Source: Arcuatula senhousia
Lineage: Eukaryota; Mollusca; Bivalvia; Mytilida; Mytilidae
Reading direction: 5' to 3'
NCBI GenBank assembly: GCA_963971305.1
Contig: OZ020313.1
Coordinates: forward strand, 55,376,203-55,440,202
Length of the DNA stretch: 64,000 nt
Positions 58,901 to 64,000 of this stretch are shown here, in pieces. The stretch's first letter is position 1, and each line of letters begins with the position of its first letter. The notes beneath the pieces are model-generated. The model saw only the letters and a program-made list of their open reading frames with translations, did not search any database and was not told the origin of the DNA. A program made the position numbers and the translations under genes.

Positions 58901-60368
58901 AATATTGCCATCACAGCTAGTCCGTAGGCACATTTTGCTTCCTGTTACATAAAATTAGCATCACTTAGAATTATATGTTCATAAAAACTACTTTTAAAGG
59001 AAACAGGATACACTTTTCCATTATGTGTGTTTTCATAGAAAGAAATAAACCTTAACGGACAATATAGATTGTGATTTACAAACACAGGGGCGGACCCAGA
59101 AATTTTCGAAAGGGGGGGGGGTTCCAGACGAATTTTGCTAAAAATATACACAAAATTTTTAAAAAATCGGAGGAAAGGGGGGGGTTCCGACCCCCGGAAC
59201 CCCCCCTGGATCCGCCACTGGAACAGAAGAAAAAAAAACAAGAGTAAATCTATATACCATGCACAATCATGGTCCGAAAAAAACGAGTTTGTATTGTCGG
59301 TATATAGAGTTAATCTTGTATTTGAAGTGGCGAGTTAATTTAAAGATGTGACAAAAGAGTCAAAGTCGAGGGTTATGCAATGTATTAAGTTGTAACAAAC
59401 ACATGCAATGTTCCCCTCTTATCATAACCTCCGCTATAAATAGAGTCAATGTGCAGTATGAAACAAGACATACTTATGATGAATTCAATAATTATGGTAA
59501 CGTTAGAAGCTGATTACAGTAACTTTTTTAGCAGTAACGGAGATGAATCGGGTTGTAGTTGAAGCCAGAGAAAAAAGTTGATGAAGGGTGGGAACGACAG
59601 TCCAGTAAGTTAGTTGAAAGTGACAACGATCTTACAGTAGAACATATGATAATAAGTTACCAACGAGTCAGTTAATAGTGGCAACCGGGGACGGTAACTT
59701 ACCAAAGAGTCGGGTAACTGTGGCAACGGGAGATAATAACAACTGGATGATATCGGTAACGAAAATGAAGCTTACACCGATGATTCATTTATTTGTAGTA
59801 GCGGGAGATGATAACTTACCACGAGTCAGTTGATATTGGTAACTCTTTACTGGTAACGGATGACCGTAAGTAAATTACCAGTGCGTCGATTGATATTGGT
59901 AAAACGGAGGACTGTTACTTATTGGCGAGTCGATTGATATTGGTAACTGTTTGTCATTTATAGACGATAATGAGGTGTGGAATAAGTGAATGCGACACAG
60001 CCTACATAAGCAAAAAATACACAATGGGAGACAGAAACGCGGGGTATTAACAGTAGCTCGATTAACTTCCATAACTAAGGACGGTTACTTACCAGTGAAA
60101 CAGTCGATAGTAGTAATGGAGGACGGTTACTTACTTGTGAGTCGGTTGATAGTGGTAATGAAGGACGGTTACTTACTTGTGAGTCGGTCGATAGTGGTAA
60201 TGAAGGACGGTTACTTACTTGTGGGTCGGTTGATAGTGGTAATGAAGGACGGTTACTTACTTGTGAGTCGGTTGATAGTGGTAACGGAAGAAGGGCAAGC
60301 GGAACAATAATCACTATTAATGTTCGTCTAATTTCCAACAGATCTTTAAGAACACGTTTTAATCCCAT
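40840..60368 (-). CDS. SLC13-family Na+-coupled carboxylate/sulfate symporter, 14 exons, about 602 aa
   Basis: SLC13 proteins use the Na+ gradient to import di- and tricarboxylates (such as succinate or citrate) or sulfate across the plasma membrane. The exons listed separately join with consistent phases to 1809 nt. Signatures in order: start [72 protein letters not shown] (first SNT motif); a charged loop (exons 5-6); [53 protein letters not shown] (second SNT motif); [20 protein letters not shown], the family signature; and NTWG near the C-terminus. The length equals NaDC-type members (about 570-620 aa). Substrate cannot be told from sequence. Exon 10 is uncertain. Four junction-derived duplications or insertions lie in its introns, and a LINE fills intron 4. 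Confidence 0.93.
40990..44210. other. SLC13 intron 13
   Basis: Holds the reverse transcriptase pseudogene at 41890-43890. The rest, including a 'gtccgtccgttcc' patch near 41120, shows no feature. Confidence 0.5.
41890..43890 (-). pseudogene. Reverse transcriptase retroelement, multiply frameshifted
   Basis: Consecutive minus-strand fragments give, in order, a basic N-terminal part (43880-43446), [37 protein letters not shown], the catalytic region [20 protein letters not shown] and [10 protein letters not shown], then [17 protein letters not shown] and [11 protein letters not shown]. The domain order is that of an abundant molluscan reverse transcriptase family, perhaps Penelope-like. The active-site YIDD reads YIDN, and several frameshifts break the frame, so it is dead. 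It sits in intron 13 of the SLC13 gene in the same orientation. Confidence 0.8.
44211..44348 (-). CDS. SLC13 exon 13
   Basis: 138 nt, phase 0, acceptor 'tttcag', donor 'gtaagcg'. Encodes [20 protein letters not shown] and [20 protein letters not shown], the SLC13 signature segment before the last helix. Confidence 0.96.
44772..45300. repeat. Interspersed repeat with GTTA head, 'aagcttagcgctg' family
   Basis: (GTTA)n head, 'gctttactcgcaagcagcgcg', 'ggttttccgcattatcgcctgac', 'accacctggggcacac' and the end 'accgacaagcttagcgctgc' and 'gggcctattcgcctcccggg'. Same family as 36300-36840. Confidence 0.7.
45400..45487 (-). pseudogene. Most degenerate copy of SLC13 exon 12 (3' half)
   Basis: 'atatgggcatcagcattgtgat' and 'cttgaactatggcctag' align with the exon 12 copies downstream, but the match is weak. 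It is the outermost of the tandem exon copies. Confidence 0.45.
45531..45630 (-). pseudogene. Duplicate of SLC13 exon 12 (3' half), copy 1
   Basis: Open frame [16 protein letters not shown] then [17 protein letters not shown] with an intact gtatgt donor. The SNT substrate/Na+ motif reads RNT. The 5' half of the exon and a clear acceptor are missing. Confidence 0.75.
45686..45787 (-). pseudogene. Duplicate of SLC13 exon 12 (3' half), copy 2
   Basis: Contains [17 protein letters not shown], but a one-base deletion (GGTTTTACAG for GGTGTTTACAG) breaks the frame upstream and the donor is weakened to gtcggt. Confidence 0.75.
45830..45928 (-). pseudogene. Duplicate of SLC13 exon 12 (3' half), copy 3
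   Basis: Open frame [20 protein letters not shown] then [10 protein letters not shown] with an intact gtatgt donor, a 9-nt in-frame deletion, and an acceptor-like 'gatacttag' just before it. It could be spliced in frame but would lack the first half of exon 12. Confidence 0.75.
45981..46142 (-). CDS. SLC13 exon 12 (second SNT motif)
   Basis: 162 nt, phase 0 on both sides, acceptor 'gaacacag', donor 'gtacgt'. Encodes [20 protein letters not shown] then [20 protein letters not shown] and [17 protein letters not shown] is one of the two repeat-related motifs that bind Na+ and substrate. Confidence 0.95.
46250..46300. repeat. Short copy of the 'gatgtggaataagtgtacgtgacacagc' family
   Basis: About 40 bases match the head of the family seen at 31185 and 34510. 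Confidence 0.5.
46583..46713 (-). CDS. SLC13 exon 11
   Basis: 131 nt, acceptor 'ttattaag', donor 'gtatat'. Encodes [20 protein letters not shown] and [20 protein letters not shown] then AAE. Matches the conserved LDW...PWxxxLLLGGGFA segment of SLC13. Confidence 0.95.
46900..47200 (+). repeat. Interspersed repeat with second hammerhead-like core
   Basis: Contains 'ttgttcgaacgctttag', 'ggaatttgaccttccaatgt' and then CTGATGA (47098-47104), a possible stem II GAGG/CCTT, and GAAA (47118-47121). Stem III would be AT-only with too short a loop, so this is a decayed relative of the element at 25880-26130 or a chance match. Confidence 0.4.
47242..47309 (-). CDS. SLC13 exon 10 (candidate)
   Basis: Perfect donor 'gtaagtaat' and acceptor 'ggttcag' (or 'aacag' at 47298). 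Phases of exons 9 and 11 fit a 68- or 56-nt exon reading [18 protein letters not shown]. In a different frame the same bases read [15 protein letters not shown], which resembles the family's missing membrane segment (TVAIF...MF..PS). Either the resemblance is chance or the exon has suffered compensating indels or sequence error. Confidence 0.45.
47310..48917. other. SLC13 intron 9 with a LINE 3' fragment
   Basis: Besides the LINE fragment at 48231-48801, no feature recognised. Confidence 0.45.
48231..48801 (+). mobile_element. 5'-truncated LINE 3' end with (GAATTT)n tail
   Basis: Encodes [20 protein letters not shown] then [12 protein letters not shown], the C-terminal Cys/His motif of a non-LTR retrotransposon, ending at a stop near 48512. 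It is followed by a UTR with AATAAA (48772) and three copies of TTTGAA. Opposite strand to the host gene. Confidence 0.8.
48918..49022 (-). CDS. SLC13 exon 9
   Basis: 105 nt, acceptor 'tattttag', donor 'gtaaat'. Encodes [20 protein letters not shown] and [15 protein letters not shown], the ILWF-R-P...GW segment of the family. Confidence 0.93.
49447..49530 (-). CDS. SLC13 exon 8
   Basis: 84 nt, acceptor 'ctttttag', donor 'gtaagt'. Encodes [20 protein letters not shown] then YDSLGPMS, the cytoplasmic segment with the LGPM motif. Confidence 0.92.
49640..50080. repeat. Diverged interspersed repeat, 'aagcttagcgctg' family
   Basis: 'ggaaatgagtttgactgttgctgg', 'accactatggtttgtggtctg' and 'accgataaacttattgctgttg' are weak matches to 44772-45300 in the same orientation. 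In SLC13 intron 7. Confidence 0.55.
50630..50761 (-). CDS. SLC13 exon 7
   Basis: 132 nt, acceptor 'catttcag', donor 'gtatca'. Encodes [20 protein letters not shown] and [20 protein letters not shown] then LGI, matching the F.SW...P...WLWLQ.LFLG segment of SLC13. Confidence 0.95.
51071..51241 (-). CDS. SLC13 exon 6
   Basis: 171 nt, acceptor 'tttacag', donor 'gtaagtg'. Encodes a polar linker then [20 protein letters not shown] and [15 protein letters not shown], the glycine-rich hairpin loop of the family. Confidence 0.96.
51507..51666 (-). CDS. SLC13 exon 5 (cytoplasmic loop)
   Basis: 160 nt, acceptor 'aatttcag', donor 'gttaga'. Encodes a highly charged loop including [20 protein letters not shown]. 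Assigned by splice phase and the known variable loop at this place. Confidence 0.85.
52150..56337 (+). mobile_element. Nearly full-length non-LTR retrotransposon (LINE), inactive
   Basis: One open reading frame with an endonuclease, a reverse transcriptase and a C-terminal Cys/His motif, then a 0.6 kb 3' UTR with a repeated 'agcaccgtccct.ggt' block (55850 and 55996), AATAAA at 56309 and seven copies of TTC (56317-56337) at the 3' end. The 5' boundary is uncertain; no separate ORF1 is seen. Inserted in intron 4 of the SLC13 gene in antisense orientation. Confidence 0.88.
52192..55727 (+). pseudogene. LINE endonuclease-reverse transcriptase polyprotein, one frameshift and one stop
   Basis: About 1175 codons in three pieces: 52192-52395, 52392-54458 and 54471-55727. 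The endonuclease shows MGCWNVGG, the Glu of [24 protein letters not shown] and MSDCH. The reverse transcriptase shows [21 protein letters not shown] (motif A), [14 protein letters not shown] (motif B) and [13 protein letters not shown] (motif C). The tail has [16 protein letters not shown] and [20 protein letters not shown] frameshift near 52385-52395 separates the start, and a TAA at 54456-54458 lies between motifs B and C. With so few lesions in 3.5 kb the insertion is fairly recent. Class (CR1/L2-like or other) cannot be fixed by eye. Confidence 0.92.
56760..56893 (-). CDS. SLC13 exon 4 (first SNT motif)
   Basis: 134 nt, acceptor 'tttttcgtag', donor 'gtaggc'. Encodes [20 protein letters not shown] then [20 protein letters not shown]. 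The first ~30 bases are copied many times into intron 3. Confidence 0.95.
56894..57545 (-). repeat. 41-bp minisatellite derived from the 5' end of SLC13 exon 4
   Basis: On the minus strand units read 'gttgaatgatgtttggtttc' then 'atgttgccgacctg', against exon 4 'gttgatgtttggttttatgt' and 'tgccgacctg'. About twelve copies; the nearest are most diverged, and copies at 57240-57520 are nearly identical with an 82-bp alternating subtype. Two copies (near 57184 and 57250) keep a TAG acceptor-like end ahead of the unit. Confidence 0.9.
57600..57740. repeat. Short interspersed repeat, 'ggggcggatc' type
   Basis: Begins 'aggggcggatcaagat' with a T run and contains 'ggacaaaggggtgaggttcgagg'. Related ends occur at 59084 and near 60820. 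Non-coding. Confidence 0.4.
57973..58088 (-). CDS. SLC13 exon 3
   Basis: 116 nt, acceptor 'tattttag', donor 'gtaata'. Encodes [20 protein letters not shown] and [18 protein letters not shown], the [14 protein letters not shown] motif of SLC13. Confidence 0.95.
58089..58791. other. SLC13 intron 2
   Basis: AT-rich; no feature recognised. Confidence 0.5.
58792..58941 (-). CDS. SLC13 exon 2
   Basis: 150 nt, phase 0 both sides, acceptor 'gtaacag', donor 'gtacat'. Encodes [20 protein letters not shown] then [20 protein letters not shown], the FW.TEALPL..TAL.P segment of the family. Confidence 0.96.
59084..59220. mobile_element. Small MITE-like element with 15-bp inverted ends
   Basis: Left end CAGGGGCGGACCCAG; right end reverse complemented CAGTGGCGGATCCAG. 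The 137-bp interior has G and C runs. In SLC13 intron 1. Confidence 0.55.
59470..59955 (-). repeat. Old, degenerate part of the exon 1 donor array
   Basis: Repeated 'gataataacttaccaacgag' and 'tcagttgatagtggtaac' type segments at 40-60 bp spacing are diverged relatives of the 42-bp array at 60060-60260. The two parts are separated by a 100-bp interspersed repeat (59960-60060, 'gatgaggtgtggaataagtgaatgcgacacagcc'). Confidence 0.65.
60060..60260 (-). repeat. 42-nt minisatellite derived from the SLC13 exon 1 donor, in frame
   Basis: On the minus strand each unit encodes [14 protein letters not shown] and contains the exon 1 end 'ccgactcacaa' with its 'gtaagt' donor. Donors occur every 42 nt next to 60261 (authentic), 60219, 60177, 60135 and 60093. 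Because 42 is a multiple of three and the units stay open, use of a distal donor would add 14-residue steps without shifting frame. Confidence 0.93.
60261..60368 (-). CDS. SLC13 exon 1 (start codon)
   Basis: ATG at 60368-60366, 36 codons, donor TCACAA|gtaagt. Encodes [20 protein letters not shown] then [16 protein letters not shown], the first membrane helix, like human NaDC1. An in-frame alternative end exists in the downstream array. An acceptor-like 'ttactatag' eight bases before the ATG suggests a separate 5' UTR exon. Confidence 0.93.
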
Positions 60369-61150
60369 CTTGTTCTATAGTAAATTATGAATTGGTGTTA
60401 CATCGTTAGGTAAGATGTACTTGATGTGTTTGCTACTGGTATTATATGTAGATAAAAGATTTACAACCAAACAGGTTGTTAGGTCCCGTAAATTTTATTC
60501 TTTTATTGACATTGATTGTTTATAGTAAGTCACCGTCCCTGATACTTACTTGTAACATAGAAATGTAGGTATATAGATGCAAAATACGCTAGCGAAGATT
60601 AAAAAAAGTAAACACGCCTTCAGTTATCAGTAAATTGTTTTAATTTCTTAAAAGATGATGCATATATATTTGAAGTGTATCATGTAAAGTTTGAAGGAGA
60701 CAGTGGCAAGGGCAAAAGGGGGTCGAATTCAAACCAATTTACAATCTACACGAAAATAACAAAATATTCGGTAGAGACAAAAAAAGGGGGGTTCTAACCC
60801 CCGAAGCACATTCTCTAGATCCGCATCTGGAAAGTGCATGAAAGAATTATTCGCTTTATAATGAAATGTCCAGAGTTGACTACAACTGGTTAGAATTTTG
60901 GGTGAACTAAATTGTACATTTTAACTAGACTGCCGGTAAAAAGGAAGATACTGACTTGTAATTATTTCAACTGCTGTTCACATATATTTTTTTAGCTTGG
61001 ATGAAGATGTAGACAAATCGAAATAAAACAAACATACAAACAAAACACAAAAGATAGACAACTGTAGGTTAAACCATATTTAGTAAAAAAAAAATGAAAA
61101 AATGCATATTTTAGGGATGGAATTGCTATAATTGATCCCAAAAGCATTCC
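60369..61150. other. 5' flank of the SLC13 gene
   Basis: AT-rich. No TATA box or first exon can be fixed. A degraded 'aggggggttctaaccccc' repeat lies near 60780-60830. Confidence 0.4.
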
Positions 61151-61755
61151 TGCACAAAAGTCTTATTTGACCACGTACATCTACTCTTTGGCCAGTAATC
61201 CTACTTTGATATATCCATCCATATTAAACCCTGATCAAAGAAAAGCTATCTGTAGATTTCGAATATCAGCCCATAGACTACAAATTGAAATAGGGCGTTT
61301 CTCCAATACACCTAGATCTGAGAGAACTTGTACAAACTGTTCTTCTGGGGAATTTGAAGACGAAACACACTTTTTTTGTGTTTGTTCAAAATTTGAAACA
61401 AAAAGAAATATTTTATTTAATCTTATTGCCCAAAAGTATCCCATTTTTTCTAGTCTATCAAACAATTCCAAAATGATATTTGTACTTAGTAATGAGGACA
61501 CTGATATACTAAATGCCACTGCCAGATCTATACTGGATAAAGATATTTTTTACTAAATCAATATTATATTTATGATATATTGTATTCAATTTATGGACAT
61601 TGATCAACATTAACATCTTGATTGTATCATCATGTTGTCTATTGTATTTTATGTGTAATCTATCAATTATGTTCTTTTCCTCTACATGTACAACTCTCTT
61701 TGCTCCCAGTGGGCTCCTGATTGGAAATAAAAGATATGTTATGTTATGTTATGTT
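61150..61755 (+). mobile_element. 5'-truncated LINE 3' end with (ATGTT)n tail
   Basis: The frame 61167-61556 encodes RFRISAHRLQIEIGRFSNTP and CTNCSSGEFEDETHFFCVC, the same C-terminal motif as the element in SLC13 intron 4. It is followed by AATAAA (61726) and four copies of ATGTT. Related family, 5' truncated. Confidence 0.85.
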
Positions 61756-62383
61756 ATTAAATATAAATTTTCAGAATTTATGAGAAAAAGTTAAAATCTT
61801 TGTTGTATTTTAGGTAAAATGGTCCAAAACAGGCAACCATGGCAAAAATGACCAGAAACGTCGCACTCTGAATGAGTTTTTTAATAACAACTAAGTCAAC
61901 GGGCAATTTTTATAAAACCTAAAAACCTCAAGACAAAATTGATTCTAGAGAAATTAATTATTTTTATGTGTGTGTGAAAATTCTAAAAGATAAAAAAAAT
62001 CCTTTTGTTTTTAAAGTATACATTCGGATTAAGATCATTCTTTTAGACCTTTTTTTCAAACAACTAGTTCCCTTTCAAACTCAAAAGGAAGAGCAAGGAG
62101 AAGAAATTATCAGTTCAATTCAAAGGGAGGTTATCGAATATGAAAATTGCAAATCATGTCGGATCAGACGAAAATTGAGCAATTCAAAAATTTGACCGGC
62201 GTAGATGATGACAGAGCGCAGTTTTATCTTGATTCGGCGGGTGGTAACCTCGAGGTAAATACTAGAGCCAATTATGATGCTTGATTCGGCGTTTACAGTA
62301 CATTGCACACCCTGATAGTGTGCACAACAGAAAAAAATCTTATTGTGACTGTACAGCTAATTATATTGTAGCAACACATGATT
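61756..62383. other. AT-rich stretch with one exon-like fragment
   Basis: 61805-61870 on the minus strand has an acceptor-like 'cattcag' followed by an open hydrophobic segment (SATFLVIFAMVACFGPFYLK). It might be an exon of another membrane protein or chance. No other feature. Confidence 0.3.
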
Positions 62384-62600
62384 ACTAAGACTAAGACTAA
62401 GAAACTTTATTTTGAGTCGGATTAATACAAACAGAATAAACGTAAGCTCTGTAGAGCTGTATGCTGGAATTGTCAGGTTTCAATGCACAAACCTGACCCT
62501 AAACATTGGTTGTGCAAAGTTGGGAAAAATAATCACTAATAAGACCTTACTGTCTTTGGTGGTGGTCTTTGGAACCCCTGCAATACATTTGAATGCTTAA
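62384..62600 (-). mobile_element. Retroelement 3' end with (TTAGTC)n tail, minus orientation
   Basis: On the minus strand a unique sequence ends in AATAAA (62411-62406) followed by three 'ttagtc' repeats. This is the 3' end layout of the other LINE copies, but no coding part is visible. Confidence 0.55.
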
Positions 62601-62956
62601 TTGCCAGATCATATCCATCCTCTTCTACATTTGCCAAAGACTTGAAAAATACAATACATAAGATTCAAAACCAAACCCTAAATAATTACATGTACAAACG
62701 AAAAACCCATAATCAAACCAAAAAAAAAAAAAACAGATAGAAAACGGGGACAAACAAAAGCTTTGACAAGGATTCCTGGCTTGAAATGTGCCATTCTTTT
62801 TTTTTACTTCCATTTATTGACTGTCCATTTTCAAGTTTTAACTTTGATTTTTTATATCTTTTAGATTACCTTTCCTTCATATTTTATGTACTTGTATAGT
62901 GCTTGAAGAGTATTGTATTTTTTAATTTTATAAGGCGCTATAAAAATCGTTTTATT

Positions 62957-63668
62957 AGCTCACCTGGACCGAAGGTCCATGTGAGCTATTGCCATCACTT
63001 GGCGTCCGTCGTCGTCGTCTGTCGTTGTTGTCGTCTGTAAACTTTTTCAAACTTCTTCTCCTCTGAAACTACTGAACAGATTCAAACCAAATTTGGTCTG
63101 TGGTACTTAAGGGTATCCTGCACAAAACTTGTGTGGGGATTTTTGATTCTTCGAAAAACATGGCCGCCGTTGCTAAAAATAGACCAGGGGGTCAGACTAC
63201 TGTTTTTGGCTTGTAAATCAAAAAGTATAAGAGATAGATGAAATCTGATGCTACCCTACTGCTTCAGCATCAAAAGTTCTACTAGAGTCTCCCTTTGGTC
63301 CAAGTTGTCAGATGACCCCTTATAGGGGTTACAGCCCCTTAAAGGTGAAAAATAGCGTTTTTTTCATGTTTTTGCCCGTTAGTATGAAAACTATTGCAGA
63401 TAGAGAAAAGCTGTTGCTTGCTTAAATGTTCAGCACATAAAGCTCTACAAAAGTCTCCATAGGGTCGAAGTTGTCAGATGACCCTATAAGGGTTTACGGC
63501 CCTAAAATAATGTTTTTTTGTGTTTTTTGCCTATAGAATGAAAACTATAGTAGATAAAGAAAAACTGTTGCTTGCTTAAATGTTCAGCTCGATCATTTAG
63601 CTCTACAAAATAAAGGGTTGACATCAAGACCAGGTGAGCGATTTAGGCTCCTGGGAGCCTCTTGTTTA
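62957..63668. mobile_element. Interspersed element 'tagctcacctgg...gagcctcttgttt'
   Basis: Begins 'ttagctcacctggaccgaag', includes a CGTCGTCGTC patch and two diverged copies of a 200-bp segment ('agttgtcagatgaccc', 'gaaaactat.g.agataga'), and ends 'aggtgagcgatttaggctcc' and 'tgggagcctcttgtt'. Same family as the motif at 4690 and inside the giant palindrome. Non-coding; common in bivalves. Confidence 0.65.
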
Positions 63669-64000
63669 TATTATTATTATTTAAGGTTATGGAGGACACC
63701 TGACCCCAAAAATAATGCCGAACTTAAAATGTCCAATTTTTTGATATATTAGTCTTAGGTAAATACTTGATCTTGTGTAAAAATATTGGACCCCCTTTCC
63801 AGGCTTGTTTTACCAAAATTTAGGCTCAAAGTTTTCCCAAATTACTATAGATTATATAGGAAAGGCCAAATAATTAGCATAAAATCTTGTCGCAGAAAAA
63901 ATCCACGAATTTAAATTTTATATTTATTTGATAAAAATCAATGAAATACAATATATTTTGAAATAAAACAATAAAAACTGGGGGTCACCAGCTTACTTTT
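63669..64000. other. Window end, no feature
   Basis: AT-rich; nothing recognised. Confidence 0.4.

Noticed and set aside
1..64000. CRISPR arrays, bacterial operons, rRNA genes
   Set aside because: The window is animal nuclear DNA; tandem arrays here lack unique spacers, and no rRNA was recognised.

Overview
The window reads as AT-rich animal nuclear DNA, most likely from a bivalve mollusc and plausibly a mussel-like species; the assignment is inference. The reasons are split genes with long introns, a shematrin-like Gly/Tyr-rich secreted protein, a hammerhead-bearing repeat of the kind common in bivalves, repeats ending in the 'gagcctgaatcgctcacctg' motif, and heavily decayed retroelements. 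Most short open frames are chance or repeat-encoded.

Layout. 1-9.7 kb is gene-poor. It holds a small MITE, a broken GIY-YIG retroelement end, a small secreted 8-Cys peptide gene (3494-3850) and a compact three-exon gene for a Gly-rich secreted protein (7501-8885) with a clear TATA box and polyA signal. 9740-20150 is a giant inverted-repeat (foldback-like) element: two 1.7 kb unique arms enclose about 7 kb of a 171-bp satellite that switches orientation near 15.23 kb.

From 21.2 to 34.2 kb, on the minus strand, lies a voltage-gated proton channel (Hv1/HVCN1 family) in at least nine coding exons whose splice phases all agree. It keeps the S1 selectivity aspartate but lacks the first S4 arginine and has a very long S1-S2 loop. 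From 40.8 to 60.4 kb, also minus, lies an SLC13-family Na+-coupled carboxylate/sulfate transporter in 14 exons (about 602 aa). Its intron 4 is filled by a nearly complete but broken non-LTR retrotransposon (about 52.2-56.34 kb, plus strand); its 3' introns hold a reverse-transcriptase pseudogene and other repeats. 61-64 kb is repeat-rich.

The most striking feature is shared by the two solute/ion transport genes. Several of their exon-intron junctions have been copied into tandem arrays inside the neighbouring intron. Hv1 exon 2 is flanked by a 57-bp array carrying its acceptor and a 62-bp array carrying its donor. SLC13 exon 1 is followed by a 42-nt, in-frame array of its own donor. SLC13 exon 4 is preceded by a 41-bp array built from its first 30 or so bases. 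The 3' half of SLC13 exon 12, with its donor, occurs in about five copies. Together they offer many alternative splice sites and may be a recurrent mode of minisatellite birth, so the region merits transcript-level checking.
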